Part shown: positions 11,646 to 22,304 of the stretch, one piece after another
Layout: each line of letters opens with the position of its first letter
Numbering within the stretch: position 1 is the stretch's first letter
From: Amanita rubescens
Taxonomy: Eukaryota; Basidiomycota; Agaricomycetes; Agaricales; Amanitaceae
Length of the DNA stretch: 64,000 nt
Assembly: GCA_015039365.1 (NCBI GenBank)
Contig: WION01000174.1
Coordinates: 1-64,000, forward strand
Direction: 5' to 3'
Made by a program: the position numbers and the translations under genes
Notes under the pieces: model-generated
The model's database searches: none
Seen by the model: the letters and a program-made list of their open reading frames with translations, nothing else
Told to the model about the DNA's origin: nothing

Positions 11646-13115
11646 GGACGTTTATCGGTCCTGTGACTCTCCATGATTGTCGGGAATCATATCAACTTTT
11701 GCGATGGTTCAATTCACGGTACACGTGCCCACTACGTATACCGTATACCCCTGTTTCACGACCCTCAATGTCATTTTTACCCTTGCGTAATAGGCGCTAC
11801 CAGTTCTTGAGGGACCCTACGCGATTTTCATTCTAACAGATGTTTCGAGAACCCACAAGGGTTTATGTACCTTAGATCTGATTATTTCTAATATTTGATT
11901 TGGCATTTTCCGATGTCGGTGTCGCTCAAACGCGTCACAGGCTCGCAACCGCCAACGTCATAGAAAACCGGTCGACTATATTGTGAACGATTGAAATATG
12001 GCGACGAGGGAAATAGCCTATTTGGAGATAACCTTCATGCCGCTAAGCACGGTAGGGAAGAGGGGAAGCGGGGATAGACTGGGAGGCTGACCCGAGGTCA
12101 AACAAAATGGAATACCGCGCAGCGGAGATGACAAAGAAGGGAAATGCAGGCCAAAGGTATTTTGAGGTCCAGATTTAATCTAGACGGGGCAACAAAGAGT
12201 GCAATTACGCTGAACCTGATCAACATACCGTAACTCGGCACTTCCATTGCAGCTCTTAAAGCTTAATGGACGATTAAGAAGATTGGACCTAAGCGACGTA
12301 CGTACGTGCACCAAAGGCACAGCAGGACCTGAACTAGATTTTAGAAAAATGTACCTATATACGGCGACTATGCCCCGCGCCGACTGCAGGCAAACGTTAA
12401 TCGTCCACAGCACTTGAAAACATCACTCTCGAGGTTCAAGGTGCCCTGTCTTTGGAATTTGGCAAAGTTGCTATGTTACGTTCGATATTGCTTTGCGGAC
12501 TCGGATAGCATGATGCCAAAAACAGCCATCGTTAGAGCTCCTTGTCGCGTCTTGCATGTCAGAGCGGAACTAGACAGTATCTGACATGTCATGGCACAAT
12601 CTGATATCGTTCGAGTCGGCGTTTTCGAACTTGCCGCTGCGCATGTCTAGTTTACGTATGTTCATTACCAAGACCGCATGGCACACAAGGCTTAGGCCGT
12701 GAGTTACGGCGTCGAGAGAGGTTCAAAGAACGAGGTGAGCGGAGACGACGGTAGTGCTGATGATATTTCATGTCAGTGGATACTTTTTTGATCGCATCTG
12801 TTGTATTCATGACAGCGGGACACTGGTCGAACATGGACTCGGTCCCGAGCTGTGCTCACCGGTCATCTGCATTGGAAGTAATTTAGAAGAACGGTGCATT
12901 TCTGAATGCTGTAGTCAGCGTTTCAGATTCAGACTATCAGTGTAAAACTTCTCTTGAATTCTACAGGTTAATGACCGGCTGTCACGCTTTCAATCGGGGG
13001 CTATTGCGATTCTTGATGAAACCTTCGGCGGCCCGTTCTCCGTTTTGCCGGTGCTCGTGCTTCATAAAGTCGCATAGAATCCCAAGCTGCAGGACATCTA
13101 TTCATCTGAGACCTG
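11646..13115. other. Gene-free stretch upstream of the MFS gene
   Basis: No ORF with a recognisable domain or coding look was found on either strand. The MFS start may be upstream of the ATG chosen (13116), so part of this stretch could be a 5' exon. No repeat shared with the rest of the window was noticed. Confidence 0.35.
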
Positions 13116-14565
13116 ATGATTCACAGCGCGTCCTGGTCGAACAAGGAAGACAAGCCAAGAGGAGTGGTCGATTCTCCTGACCCGGAATTTGCTCTTCCAA
13201 AAATCAGTTCGCTTGCCATAGTGATCATCGTCAGCACCCTCCTACAGGTGAACATTACCATAATTGAAAGAAAATCTGTGGTGACATTTGTATCATAGTT
13301 TTCGTTCTTTATCATCATCCCTGCTTCCAATGACTACGTTCAATACCTTGGAGGAACTTCAATCTTTTCTGGATTGACGATCGGGATACCCACCGCAGTC
13401 TCAGCATTAATTTTGCTCCCAATGACGCGGTATGATAGAGGTAAGTTTCTCGAGCATCGACCGAGGACCTGCGTAATAAAGTTCACTATGAACAGGTTGT
13501 TACAAATTTGCACTTCACCTCAGCTGCGCCGCCTGCATCACCGGTCACATCTTGTATTCCCTGGCATTCAGCACCCACTTCCTTTACCTTCTTCTCATCG
13601 GACGCATAGTCAATGGATTCGCTTTCGCCTTTTGGATGTATTGCAAGCGATACTGTTCGGATCCGCGGATCGTCGGCATACGCCGTAGAACCACCCTTGC
13701 AGCTTTTTTAGTCGTGGGCCAGGGTTTAGGCACAAGCGGGGGTCCTATCTTTGGAGGCCTTCTGTATAAGATTGGGCTCAAAAACCCAATCTTCAATGGA
13801 TTCACAAGCCCGGGATGGATTATGGCAGGCATATGGTGCATCATGTGGATTTGTGTTACGCTTTGGTTCGAAGATGTCCCCAAGAATCAACCACCCTCAT
13901 CCCAAACGACCCAATCCACGGCGAATGAATCCGTAGAGGATAAAACCGTGAAACCTGGCACTGACCCTTCGTTTATACTCTGTTCGACGCAGAAGGGAGT
14001 AATAATATGCATGTGCTGGTGGGCTATGGCGGCTTTCTTCATCCTGGGCGCGTGGGAGGCGAATATACCAGTCTTTGGCGCCGCCGAATTCCATTGGTCG
14101 CCGCTCGATGCAGGGTACTTCATTGCGTTAGGGGGTGCTGCTGCATTCCCATTCCTGGTTATGAATATGTTCGCGGTCCGTCGCTTCGGAGACCGCAACG
14201 CCCTCGCATTCGGTTTTGGATTAGGTCTCTCGGCACTCTGCATATTCCTTGCTTTATTGAAAACAGGAAAGTTGAATTACGGGAGCATGTTCGTCTGCTG
14301 GTGGGCTGTTGCCCTAGGTTTCAACGTGGTTACTACAATTCCAATCAGTTTGCTAAGCAAGCAATTACCATCGTCTTGGAACAATAGGATTTCACTTACG
14401 GTGCAATGCAGCATGTATGCTGGGAGAGTGATGGGAGCAATCTGGGGTGGAAGTGGCGTGCGTGTTGGGATGCTCGTATATGACGGAATTCAAATTACGT
14501 TGGTTGGAGTCGGCATCATACTTTATATAGCTTTGTGGCACGGACTAGAGGCGAAGCGGGGTTGA
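13116..14565 (+). CDS. Major facilitator superfamily transporter (447 aa)
   Basis: Exons 13116-13247, 13299-13440 and 13496-14565 total 1344 nt. The product is a polytopic membrane protein with about eleven or twelve hydrophobic segments. It carries MFS hallmarks: NDYVQYLGGTSIFSGLTIG at the TM1-TM2 side, LIGRIVNGFAF, then VVGQGLGTSGGPIFGGLL (motif C-like region at TM5). A charged central loop follows TM6 (EDVPKNQPPSSQTTQ). It resembles the fungal MFS group that includes yeast YCR023C and MFSD8-like carriers; the substrate cannot be inferred. The start is uncertain: an in-frame stop lies just upstream of 13116, but an unspotted 5' exon is possible. It converges with the NUG1 gene; only 146 bp separate the two stop codons. 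Confidence 0.75.
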
Positions 14566-14711
14566 TGATGCCAGATAGAATTATGCTCATACAACGTCAG
14601 GACGCGGTGTCACATCCTTATCTAGATATAAACGGTGCTGCTGAGGTTCGATTTTATTTCGCAGGACACGACAAGAGCCACAGAAACCCTCAGCTTAAGG
14701 TAACCCCCGAA

Positions 14712-16823
14712 TTAAGCCATAAACGTGAACTGCAACCCCTCGTCGTCAATCTCCATGCCGCGGCCCGTGCCAGTTGGTTTCATTCGATGTGCTTTCTTGG
14801 CACGTTTAGCTTCTTTCTTCAGCGCTCTGCGGTTCAAAGGGTTGCTCTGTGCCATCTGTTGCAGGACGTGTTGATCGGGAGGCGCATCATACGATGGTAT
14901 ATCTTTTGATCTGCGTTGTCGCTTCGCTTGCGGTGCGTGGGAAGAATCTGGATTTTGATCCGCCGCGACAGTGGATGGCGAAGGTGAATGCGACCGCTTG
15001 CGCGGTATGTGAGATGCAAGGTCATCGGATATCATCTCTATCCTATAGTCGCAAAACCTACTTGTCAGCATGAATAAACATTTAAAGATGGCATCACGGA
15101 CCCGTCTTCTTGCATAGGTTCTTGGTTATCGCCTTCATCACCATTCATTTGGACATCGGCCCGGTCGTCAAACGCCCCTACGTCTGCTGCTCCGAACAAA
15201 CCTTCTAGAGTAAATGGCTTAGAGAACCCAGATACAATCTGCGCCTGCCCAACATTCTCGGCGCCAGGCGCAACAACGGCGCTCCCGTTGGTGTTGACTT
15301 GACAAAATAAGATAAGGGAGAAGTGCTGAGAGTAATATCATACCAACGTATGGAATCGATGACGGGTGGACAACAGGAGGTGTTGTGTAATACGGAATTT
15401 TTTGATGGTTCCAGTCTGTTATGACATGTCTAGCAGCTGAATTCACGTCCGGTGTACCTCCCTGTAATAATAGTCAACTACGTATGCGTGCATGTTCGCA
15501 ACCTACTTTTAACAGCTTTCCGCTGGTTAAAGCTAACATGGTCAAAAACTCGAGCGTCGAGGTATATTCAAGAACACTATAAAGTTTCTGTATTGTTTCG
15601 CGAGGCGTACGCAATAAAATTTCTTCGACTATCTGGATTTTAGTCTTGAGGGTGGCGTTAGACAGCGTGGACACTCACCTACTGCGATAGGATCTTCTAC
15701 ATCCTCAACCTTTACAACATTCCTAAGCAATACATTGCTCTTCTTGTCGCCCTTCCCATGGTCAAGGTAATCATCAAACACAACTCCTGGAGAATCAACG
15801 ATTCGTAGTCCCCGTTCTAGTTGCACAGACTGAATATCTTTCGTGTGACCTGGTTGAGCAGCAACTGCACAAACCTATTTCAGACTTAGTATGCATCGCG
15901 TGCGAGTAAAGCGAATGCTTACTTTGCTTCGTTTGAGGCAATTAATCAAACTGCTTTTGCCAACGTTCGGGTAGCCGACTACGCCGACAGTGACGCTACC
16001 TGCCTTGGGCTTGTATGCCTTCAGTAATCTCAACAAAGCTGGAGCGGTTGCTGAGGATATATTTGAGCGTTGGTTTTGTGAGGATGGGGGAGCTTTGAAT
16101 GGAAGAGTTGGGGTAGTATGTCGCAAATATTTTAGCCATGCTTCCGCGTTCGAACGAGGGACGAGATCTATTTAGCACGTTAGTCAAGCCATCGTTTCTG
16201 ACAACAAGACAAATATAACGTTACCGATTTTCGTCAAGACAAATACCAGTTTCTTCCCTTCCGCTTCACGCCTTCTCACCTCTTCCTCCACAAGTCTACT
16301 CCTAGTACCTTCAGGATCGCGCGCATCCAGCACAAGAACCACGATATCGCTCTCGTCTATTACTTTATGCAACGTTCTTAGATGGTGTCGCCGAAGTTGT
16401 TCTTTGGTTTTTACGGAAGGTCCTGTGGACGATGAAAGTTCATTAACTTCTTGATTCTTTGCGCTCTCCTCAGCAAAGGAAGCAAGTGTTGACAACGTCG
16501 GTTCAGAGGCCATCAAAGCATCAGTGCTTGACCATCCAGCTGCGTATGGATTCTAAAAATGATATGGCCGCTGTCCAGAAAAAAGACGTATAATACACAC
16601 GGGATGGGCATTTTGTGCAGCGCGCACTTTCATTTTAAGATCCGGTAACTTGGGTACTCCAGGATCTTTTTTCAACTCTACGACACGGGAACGATTGGAA
16701 AAGGTTCTACCGCCATTTTTTATGCTTACTTGATTTCAGAGGTACATCTGATTTCCGTGACTCTGGATTACCCAGTCAGGAGGTTCAAGAAATGCTCAAA
16801 AACGATGTACTTGTTCTGCCCAT
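14712..16823 (-). CDS. NUG1: NUG1/GNL3-type nucleolar GTPase (552 aa)
   Basis: Circularly permuted YlqF/YawG-type GTPase required for export and maturation of the 60S pre-ribosome in the nucleolus. Ten exons on the minus strand (16811-16823, 16730-16762, 16601-16677, 16225-16552, 15923-16167, 15683-15874, 15507-15632, 15344-15461, 15102-15297, 14712-15042) total 1659 nt. Exon 1 is only 13 nt and codes MGRT plus one base. The basic N-terminus runs into [14 protein letters not shown]-motif order is permuted: [11 protein letters not shown], then TKID (G4), then [16 protein letters not shown] (G1), QPGHTKD (G2) and DSPGV (G3). C-terminal [15 protein letters not shown] matches the yeast Nug1 tail, followed by a Ser/Pro-rich and Lys/Arg-rich end ([18 protein letters not shown]) suited to nucleolar targeting. 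Confidence 0.88.
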
Positions 16824-16984
16824 GGTTCGGAAAATAGAAGTAAAGTGTGTCACGCTGAATCAGCAACGTTGTCGCACTAAATAATTAGTAATAGTATGGT
16901 TAGGGTTTATGCAATCGATTAGCGCGAGCGCTGCTTGTGAATAAGTAACTACGAGCTGCCACAAATATCAAGACGCCTAACAGC

Positions 16985-17790
16985 ATATCTCGAAGTTTAA
17001 AGTCATGGTTACGCCAGATGGAAGTATCAGAATTGACTGCGAGAAAGAGTGGGTATAGGAAGTGGACAGCGTCAACCTCGAGACCGTGATGGTGTCGAGG
17101 GTGCCGACTTCAGGCGAGCATACTCCGACAGTTGCATGGATTCAATGTCCTTGGCATCGAAGCCGCCAAGTTATTTGACCGTGGTTCCCAGGTGCGCCTC
17201 GCTCTTCTTTACGATCTCATGACACATCGTGGATCGCCAATGGCTATCACCCTACACTGAATCAATCGGGCGGATACAGGCGCTTTGGATCTATTCCTGC
17301 ACCCTGCAGATCTCAATGCATATGCTACCTTGTTTTCCTTCTTGTCCTCACTGCGAAGGACACACACGTATTCATCATTGTTGTCTTTCGAACGCCCAGC
17401 GCGCTCGGAGACGGTGGACAGGACCGGGTGAGGACTCGAATTCTGCACCAGGGCAGCTGGTAGTCTACAAAGGGATGCGTTCAACCCGACGCAGCCGAGG
17501 CTCGCCCCGCAAACGTTACCTGCAAGAGAAAGAGAGTAGCAAAGGAAAGCTCCGCCTCCGTCCGGTGCATTTCTCATCGCAAACACCAATCAATCACCGG
17601 TTCTGTAGGGTGTTGGCTGCTGCTCCAAACCCGCAGCCGAGCCAGACATATCTCCTGGATGCAGTGCTCGTTAGCAAGCCAATCAATCTGCTAGCTCGCT
17701 TCCTCTCCTGCTGTTTCTTGTATTGTCTTTTATACCCTTTCTGTCCTTATGCCCTTTTTTTTGGCTTTGCGCAAATTAGTATTTTTTCCG
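16985..17790. repeat. Duplicated segment R1 (partner of 55225-56840)
   Basis: About 0.8 kb here is closely similar, in the same orientation, to the segment at 55,225-56,840. Shared marks are the CGCCAGATGGAAGTATCAGA block, CCTCGAGACCGTGATGGTGT, the CGTGGATCGCCAATGGCTAT block and the TGTATTGTCTTTTATACCC end. Both copies keep a minus-strand ORF (17209-17589 here) ending CRVIAIGDPRC-MRS, with a TATA-like TATAAAAG upstream on the minus strand near 17737. An in-frame 6-nt difference separates the two ORFs. It may be a duplicated gene or an old transposon fragment; no family is recognised. R1 is the uninterrupted copy and serves as the empty site for the hAT element in R2. Confidence 0.75.
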
Positions 17791-17855
17791 AAATTGGTTA
17801 GCATGGCAAGCACTACTTGTAAACAAAACTATGCTATAATGAACATATGTACATG

Positions 17856-18906
17856 TAGGGATTGGCTTGGGTGAACCCCTGGGTATCCAGATGCATACCC
17901 ACACCCACACCCTGTGACATACCCATACCCTCACTCTGGGTATGGGTTTGGATCAGGGTACATGGCAAGCTGACCCATACCCACACCCACTTCCATACCC
18001 ACACCCACACCCTTATGGGTTATACCCCTTGATGAAGGTAATGATATGTGTAATATGAGTTAATTAAAATGAAAAAGAAAAGAAAAAACTAGTAATTGAA
18101 ACTAAGGTGAGTCCCACCTGAGTCCCTTTTGGCCTTTCCATTCAAAATCATATCCCATCAACATCCCCCTACTCTAGTAGGCCCAGTCCAGCCTCCAATG
18201 GTGCTCATCACTGCCACCTCCTTTAAGCCATGTGAGACAATTTGAAGCAAACAGGACCAGGAGTCTCCTTCCCCTCCATTCCCTTCTGACCCCTCTGTCC
18301 CTTTCCTTTGCTGGCTGACAGAGACTGAGTGACCCCACAGGCCCACCAGCATTGCACCCATGGACCACCAGAAGGAGAACACACTCCTGATCCCCCACCC
18401 TCCACCTGAGGTACTGCCACCCCCAATTCAACTCTCTAGCCACACCTGTTCTGGAGCAATCCAAACAGTGAAACCCCACCCAGCAGCTCACTACTCAGGC
18501 TGCCACCCTAAGACCTCAGGTGTACAGGCCACACCCAGGTCCAGCCTCTGTAATCACCACCCTCTGCCATCATCATGACCCATGGAGTGAGCCACTGATG
18601 CATGTGGCCCAGTGGCCCTTCACAGGTTCTGCTTCCAAGGCTCCCCCTGCCCCACTGCAACTATCAGACACCCACACAGGCTGCATTTGTGACCTGGGCC
18701 TGGCCTCTGTCCCAACAGAGCTACCCACATCCCACCTTATCCTGACATAGGAGTGGGTACAGGAGTGGGTATGCCTGATGATACCCAAACCCACGTTGAG
18801 GGTATGGGTTTGAATGAGGGTCCATGGAGTCTGTACCCCCACCCATACCCACTGTACACCCACACCCAAGACCCTCAAGGGTTTGGCCAACCCACGCCAA
18901 TCCCTA
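17856..18906. mobile_element. hAT-like nonautonomous transposon, 1051 bp
   Basis: The terminal inverted repeats start TAGGGATTGGC-TGGGT on both sides, and a perfect 8-bp target-site duplication TGTACATG flanks the element (17848-17855 and 18907-18914). An 8-bp TSD with TAGNG-type ends is the hAT superfamily signature. No transposase frame is present. Subterminal regions at both ends are packed with ACCCACACCC/ACCCATACCC motifs in opposite orientation, the sort of repeated subterminal motif hAT transposases bind. The interior is almost free of CpG. Two further elements with related ends lie at 39865 and 55793. Confidence 0.88.
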
Positions 18907-19045
18907 TGTACATGCATTGTGTTTCATGTATGCATACAAGGGAATCACTGTAAAGTAGCTTAGGTAGGATTGGTTGGAGGGATGTTGAAAATCATGACAG
19001 AAATTAGAAAGACAAGAAGAGAGAAAACCTGTTGTTGCACTAATG

Positions 19046-20766
19046 TCACTCCTTGATTGGGTAGAGGTAGGAGTTGGGGAAGGCCTTTTTGATTTGCTCT
19101 TCAACCCAGAAATATGGTGTCACATAGCTCACATCTGTAGAGTCAATCTTGCCAGAACCACCATTGAGCAGGCCAACAATACGACCCTTCCCATCAACAA
19201 CAATGGACCCAGAATCCCCAGGGGCAGAGAATGGGCCATCCTTGTGGCTGTAGGAGTAGATGGCAATCTCCATTGATGTTGACTTGATGCCACAGTCATG
19301 GTGTACTCATTTTCATCAAGTGAGGTAGGTTGGTGTATTTCCTCCTCTGTGACAATGCCCTTAACTTGAAGGAGACCATCAACTGGGTACTCAAAGGAGG
19401 AGCGACCCTTTGGGTGAGGGTGCATCTTGTGAACAAACTCAGAGGGTGAAATCTTGTTTCCTGGGCACATTAGTTAGACTAGGTGACCTTAGTAACATAG
19501 ATTGAAACATACCAAGATATATGACATTACCCTTGAAACTATCCAAATTTATCTTGTCATGGATGAGCTCAATCAAAGCCCAATCTTCAGTGAATTGCCT
19601 GGGGCCAAAGTTACTGACAGAAATAGGAGGGGCATAGATGACATGACCAAGCACACGTTGGCTTGTTATGCCCCAGTGCTTAGTAATGTCACTGTGGAAT
19701 GCATCCACACCTGTGATAGTTTCCTCTGCATTTACCAAGTTATCCTTAATCACCTTGCGTGCCTCAGCTACTGTGGCATGTTCACCCTCAACAACCTCTC
19801 CCAATGCAGCAAGCTCCCGCTTGCAATAATCAACAAAGCCAATCTCATCCCCAATCTTAACCATCATGTCCTCAAGGGCATCTGAGTAGGCTTTGCTTCC
19901 AAGGATGAGAACCTTGTGACGAGACAGGCCCCTTTTGTGCTCATAGAGCTCATTGCGGTGTATGCTCAGTGGGAGTGGGACATGGCGGACAGTCAGGAGG
20001 AAGATCCGGTTGCTTTGGCCACCTTCACAGAGGTACAGGGCACCAGTGCCCTCAATGTAAGGAGTCTTTTCGGGAGCAATCTGAATACCAAGAGCACCAG
20101 TGAAGGGGCTGCGGATGTCGGCAGTGGGGTCTATGGAAAGGACATGGTTGACAAGCTGTGGGCTAGCAGACCGGGTGAAGACAGACTCCCTGAAAGCAAT
20201 CTCAATGTCTGGGAACTGAGCAGCAGTGAGGATCTTTTTGCAGCCAATGGCTGCAATTTTGGCAACCTCAAGGGAGAGAGACCCGGGATTGACACCCACC
20301 CAGAGATAGAGGGGACTGACTTCCCCTTCTTCTTCAGCAAAGCAGACAGGATCGATGGTCGACCACAAGACCCCAAGGGAATCGAGGTACGTGTACACCT
20401 GTTCGCCTAGTGTGCGCCACACGGCTTGGATTGGGTGATTGCAGATGGGCCTGGCCTCCCTCGGCACACGCTGTGCCTGGGGGCCCTTGGGTACTCGCCA
20501 CTCATCACCTGTGCGGTAGATGGAGATGGGGAAAGAAGGGAAGCCGTAGAAGTCAGAGAAAGCCCCGGGGTAGGAGTCGGAGATCGGGGGAGACTGAGGG
20601 AGTGGGATGTCCTTGGTCTTGGTGGGATAGACAGGCAACCCCACACTCTTTTGGTGAGCAACGGCAACGCACGAGCTGAAGAATTCACTGCTAAAATTCA
20701 CTGGAATGAAAAAGCAAAAACGAAAATGTGAGTACGAGGAGATAGCAAAAAGCTAAAGGGCTGACT
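19046..20766 (-). pseudogene. Serine-protease-like gene, copy 1, decayed
   Basis: Paralogue of the gene at 51989-53783 and collinear with it. Exon 1 is a single base (20766) completing the ATG across a 65-nt intron; exon 2 is 19513-20700; exon 3 is 19046-19460 after a 52-nt intron. The PA-clan serine-protease pattern is visible: LLTVRHV (His), EDWALIEL (Asp) and GDSGSIVV (Ser). Compared with copy 2, exon 3 lacks roughly 25 codons around 19,295-19,310 and the frame shifts there, so GDSGS is out of frame with the first 430 codons. The 3' two thirds are strongly CpG-depleted, unlike copy 2. A splice rescuing the frame would need an intron of about 24 nt, which is too short. Hence pseudogene, though the 5' exon is still a long open frame. 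Confidence 0.7.
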
Positions 20767-21071
20767 GGTAGACGCTGGCTCAGGGCTGGGTGAGAGGAAA
20801 GTATCGCGGTGGGAAAGAGATTTAAGAGAGGCAAAGTGCGGTCTTTTTTAGGATCTCGTCCGATTTACGAGACAGGGACGAAATAAAAAAGACTAGAAGC
20901 AATACAGAACAACGTTGACGAACGAGTGAACGAGATGCTCCTCCTTCCTTTTTTACTATCACCTTCCGTATTTGGAAACCACTGAAGTATTGCATAGTAC
21001 AGACGTCTTGAGGAGCCGTTTGTATTAAATCCCAATTCCCTTTCTTTTTCCTTCCCTTTAAAGCTGCGTCT
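20767..21071. promoter_or_regulatory. Upstream region of protease-like copy 1
   Basis: Read on the minus strand, this resembles the upstream region of copy 2: a CTCTTAAATCTCTTTCCC block and the CTACCAGTCAGCCCTTTA block around the proposed split start codon are shared. The 36-bp tandem repeat seen upstream of copy 2 is not present here. Confidence 0.45.
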
Positions 21072-22304
21072 TTGTCTATGTCGAGCAGGGGGAGACCTCC
21101 ATCTCCCCGCCTTTCCCCCCAACCGGCTTCGATAACCGATCGGGCCCTCGCACCCCTCTTGGCAAAGTCAATTTCGCTGCAACAAGCTATAATTGGGCCT
21201 TACAAACCCTGGCACCTCCGAGAGGCCTCTCCCCCTTCTAACGTCGTCAGACTTCCGCCTGAGACCCGCGGCGTTCACCCTCTGTCCTATCCAGCTCCTA
21301 TTCCCCGGATCCGCAGATATCGCCCTGACCCGGGAGTCGGGACCCCGCCCCATCACGTGCTAACCTCCATCGTCGCACGGTCCTACATATATGCACTCAG
21401 ACGCCCGTGCCCGCTCATCTGGCCCGAGCAACTCGAACCACTCCCCTGATGCCTCACCACCCCCACCCCGCAACCCACCCCTCGGCATAAGAAACGAAAG
21501 AGAGACGCCATAGACATTCTAGCTACCACCATCTCAGATGTAGTCAAACGAGGAGACGACTTGTATGTACTCCATGTGGAACGGACATTCAGAATACGTC
21601 ACAGCGCAGCTCCTGGACGACTCGACAGAATATCCAAGCTCCAAGTAGCCTTTGAGATTGACCAGGCCAATCCGGGAGGTATCAACTTCCCGACCATGTG
21701 CACGCTCCTCTCTGACGTTCTTGGCAAATTATGTACGGCTTCACCAAATATAATTTCGCTCATTAGATTCAACTCTCCTGAAAGGCTTCACGTACGAGGT
21801 TCCCCGGATCAAATCGTTTCGGCATTCAGCGACATCATCTCCGATGTAGCCCCGTCTTCGGCCCGGACAAGACCCTCCACGACGTCTTCCAACAAATTCA
21901 AGTCCTTACCTGTCAAATCGAAAGGCTGAGTGAAAGCACCAGCGGAAATCCTTCAACTGCAGAAAGACAGAGACGAACACATCCGGCACGCTTTAGAAGC
22001 CGACGCGCGAGCAAATGAAATCATCAACGAATACAAAATGGAGTCAGAACAAAGCCACAATTCCTTGCTTCACAAAGCAGCGGAACTCCAGCAGCTCAAC
22101 GAATCCTATCACGACTTAAAAAGATGGAATAGCAATGAAGTCAAAGAGCTAACACGTCAACTCAATAGTGCCCGCGAACACATTAAGTCCCTCGAACTTT
22201 TAACTACTAATACTGACAATCTACAAAATCAGCTCCTCTCAGCTGAAAAACAAGTCAAGCACTCAATCAGGATGTCACGGAGCTGTGCAAAAGAATTCAA
22301 CTAG
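21072..22304 (+). pseudogene. Degenerate ORF cluster with coiled-coil region, origin unknown
   Basis: Three open stretches (21072-21449; about 21480-21929; 21930-22304) read like pieces of one basic, Pro-rich then coiled-coil protein. The second and third are in the same frame and separated only by a TGA at 21927-21929. The third has heptad-like Leu/Glu/Lys composition (AELQQLNESYHDLKRW). The arrangement resembles the first ORF (gag-like) of a LINE or a DNA-transposon accessory protein, but no zinc knuckle or other defining motif was found. It is reported as a relic without assigned family. Confidence 0.35.

Noticed and set aside
18158..18917. Several 65-115 codon frames inside the 1051-bp hAT element
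   Set aside because: No transposase motif; frames are a by-product of the repetitive subterminal CCCACACCC/GGGTGTGGG motifs.
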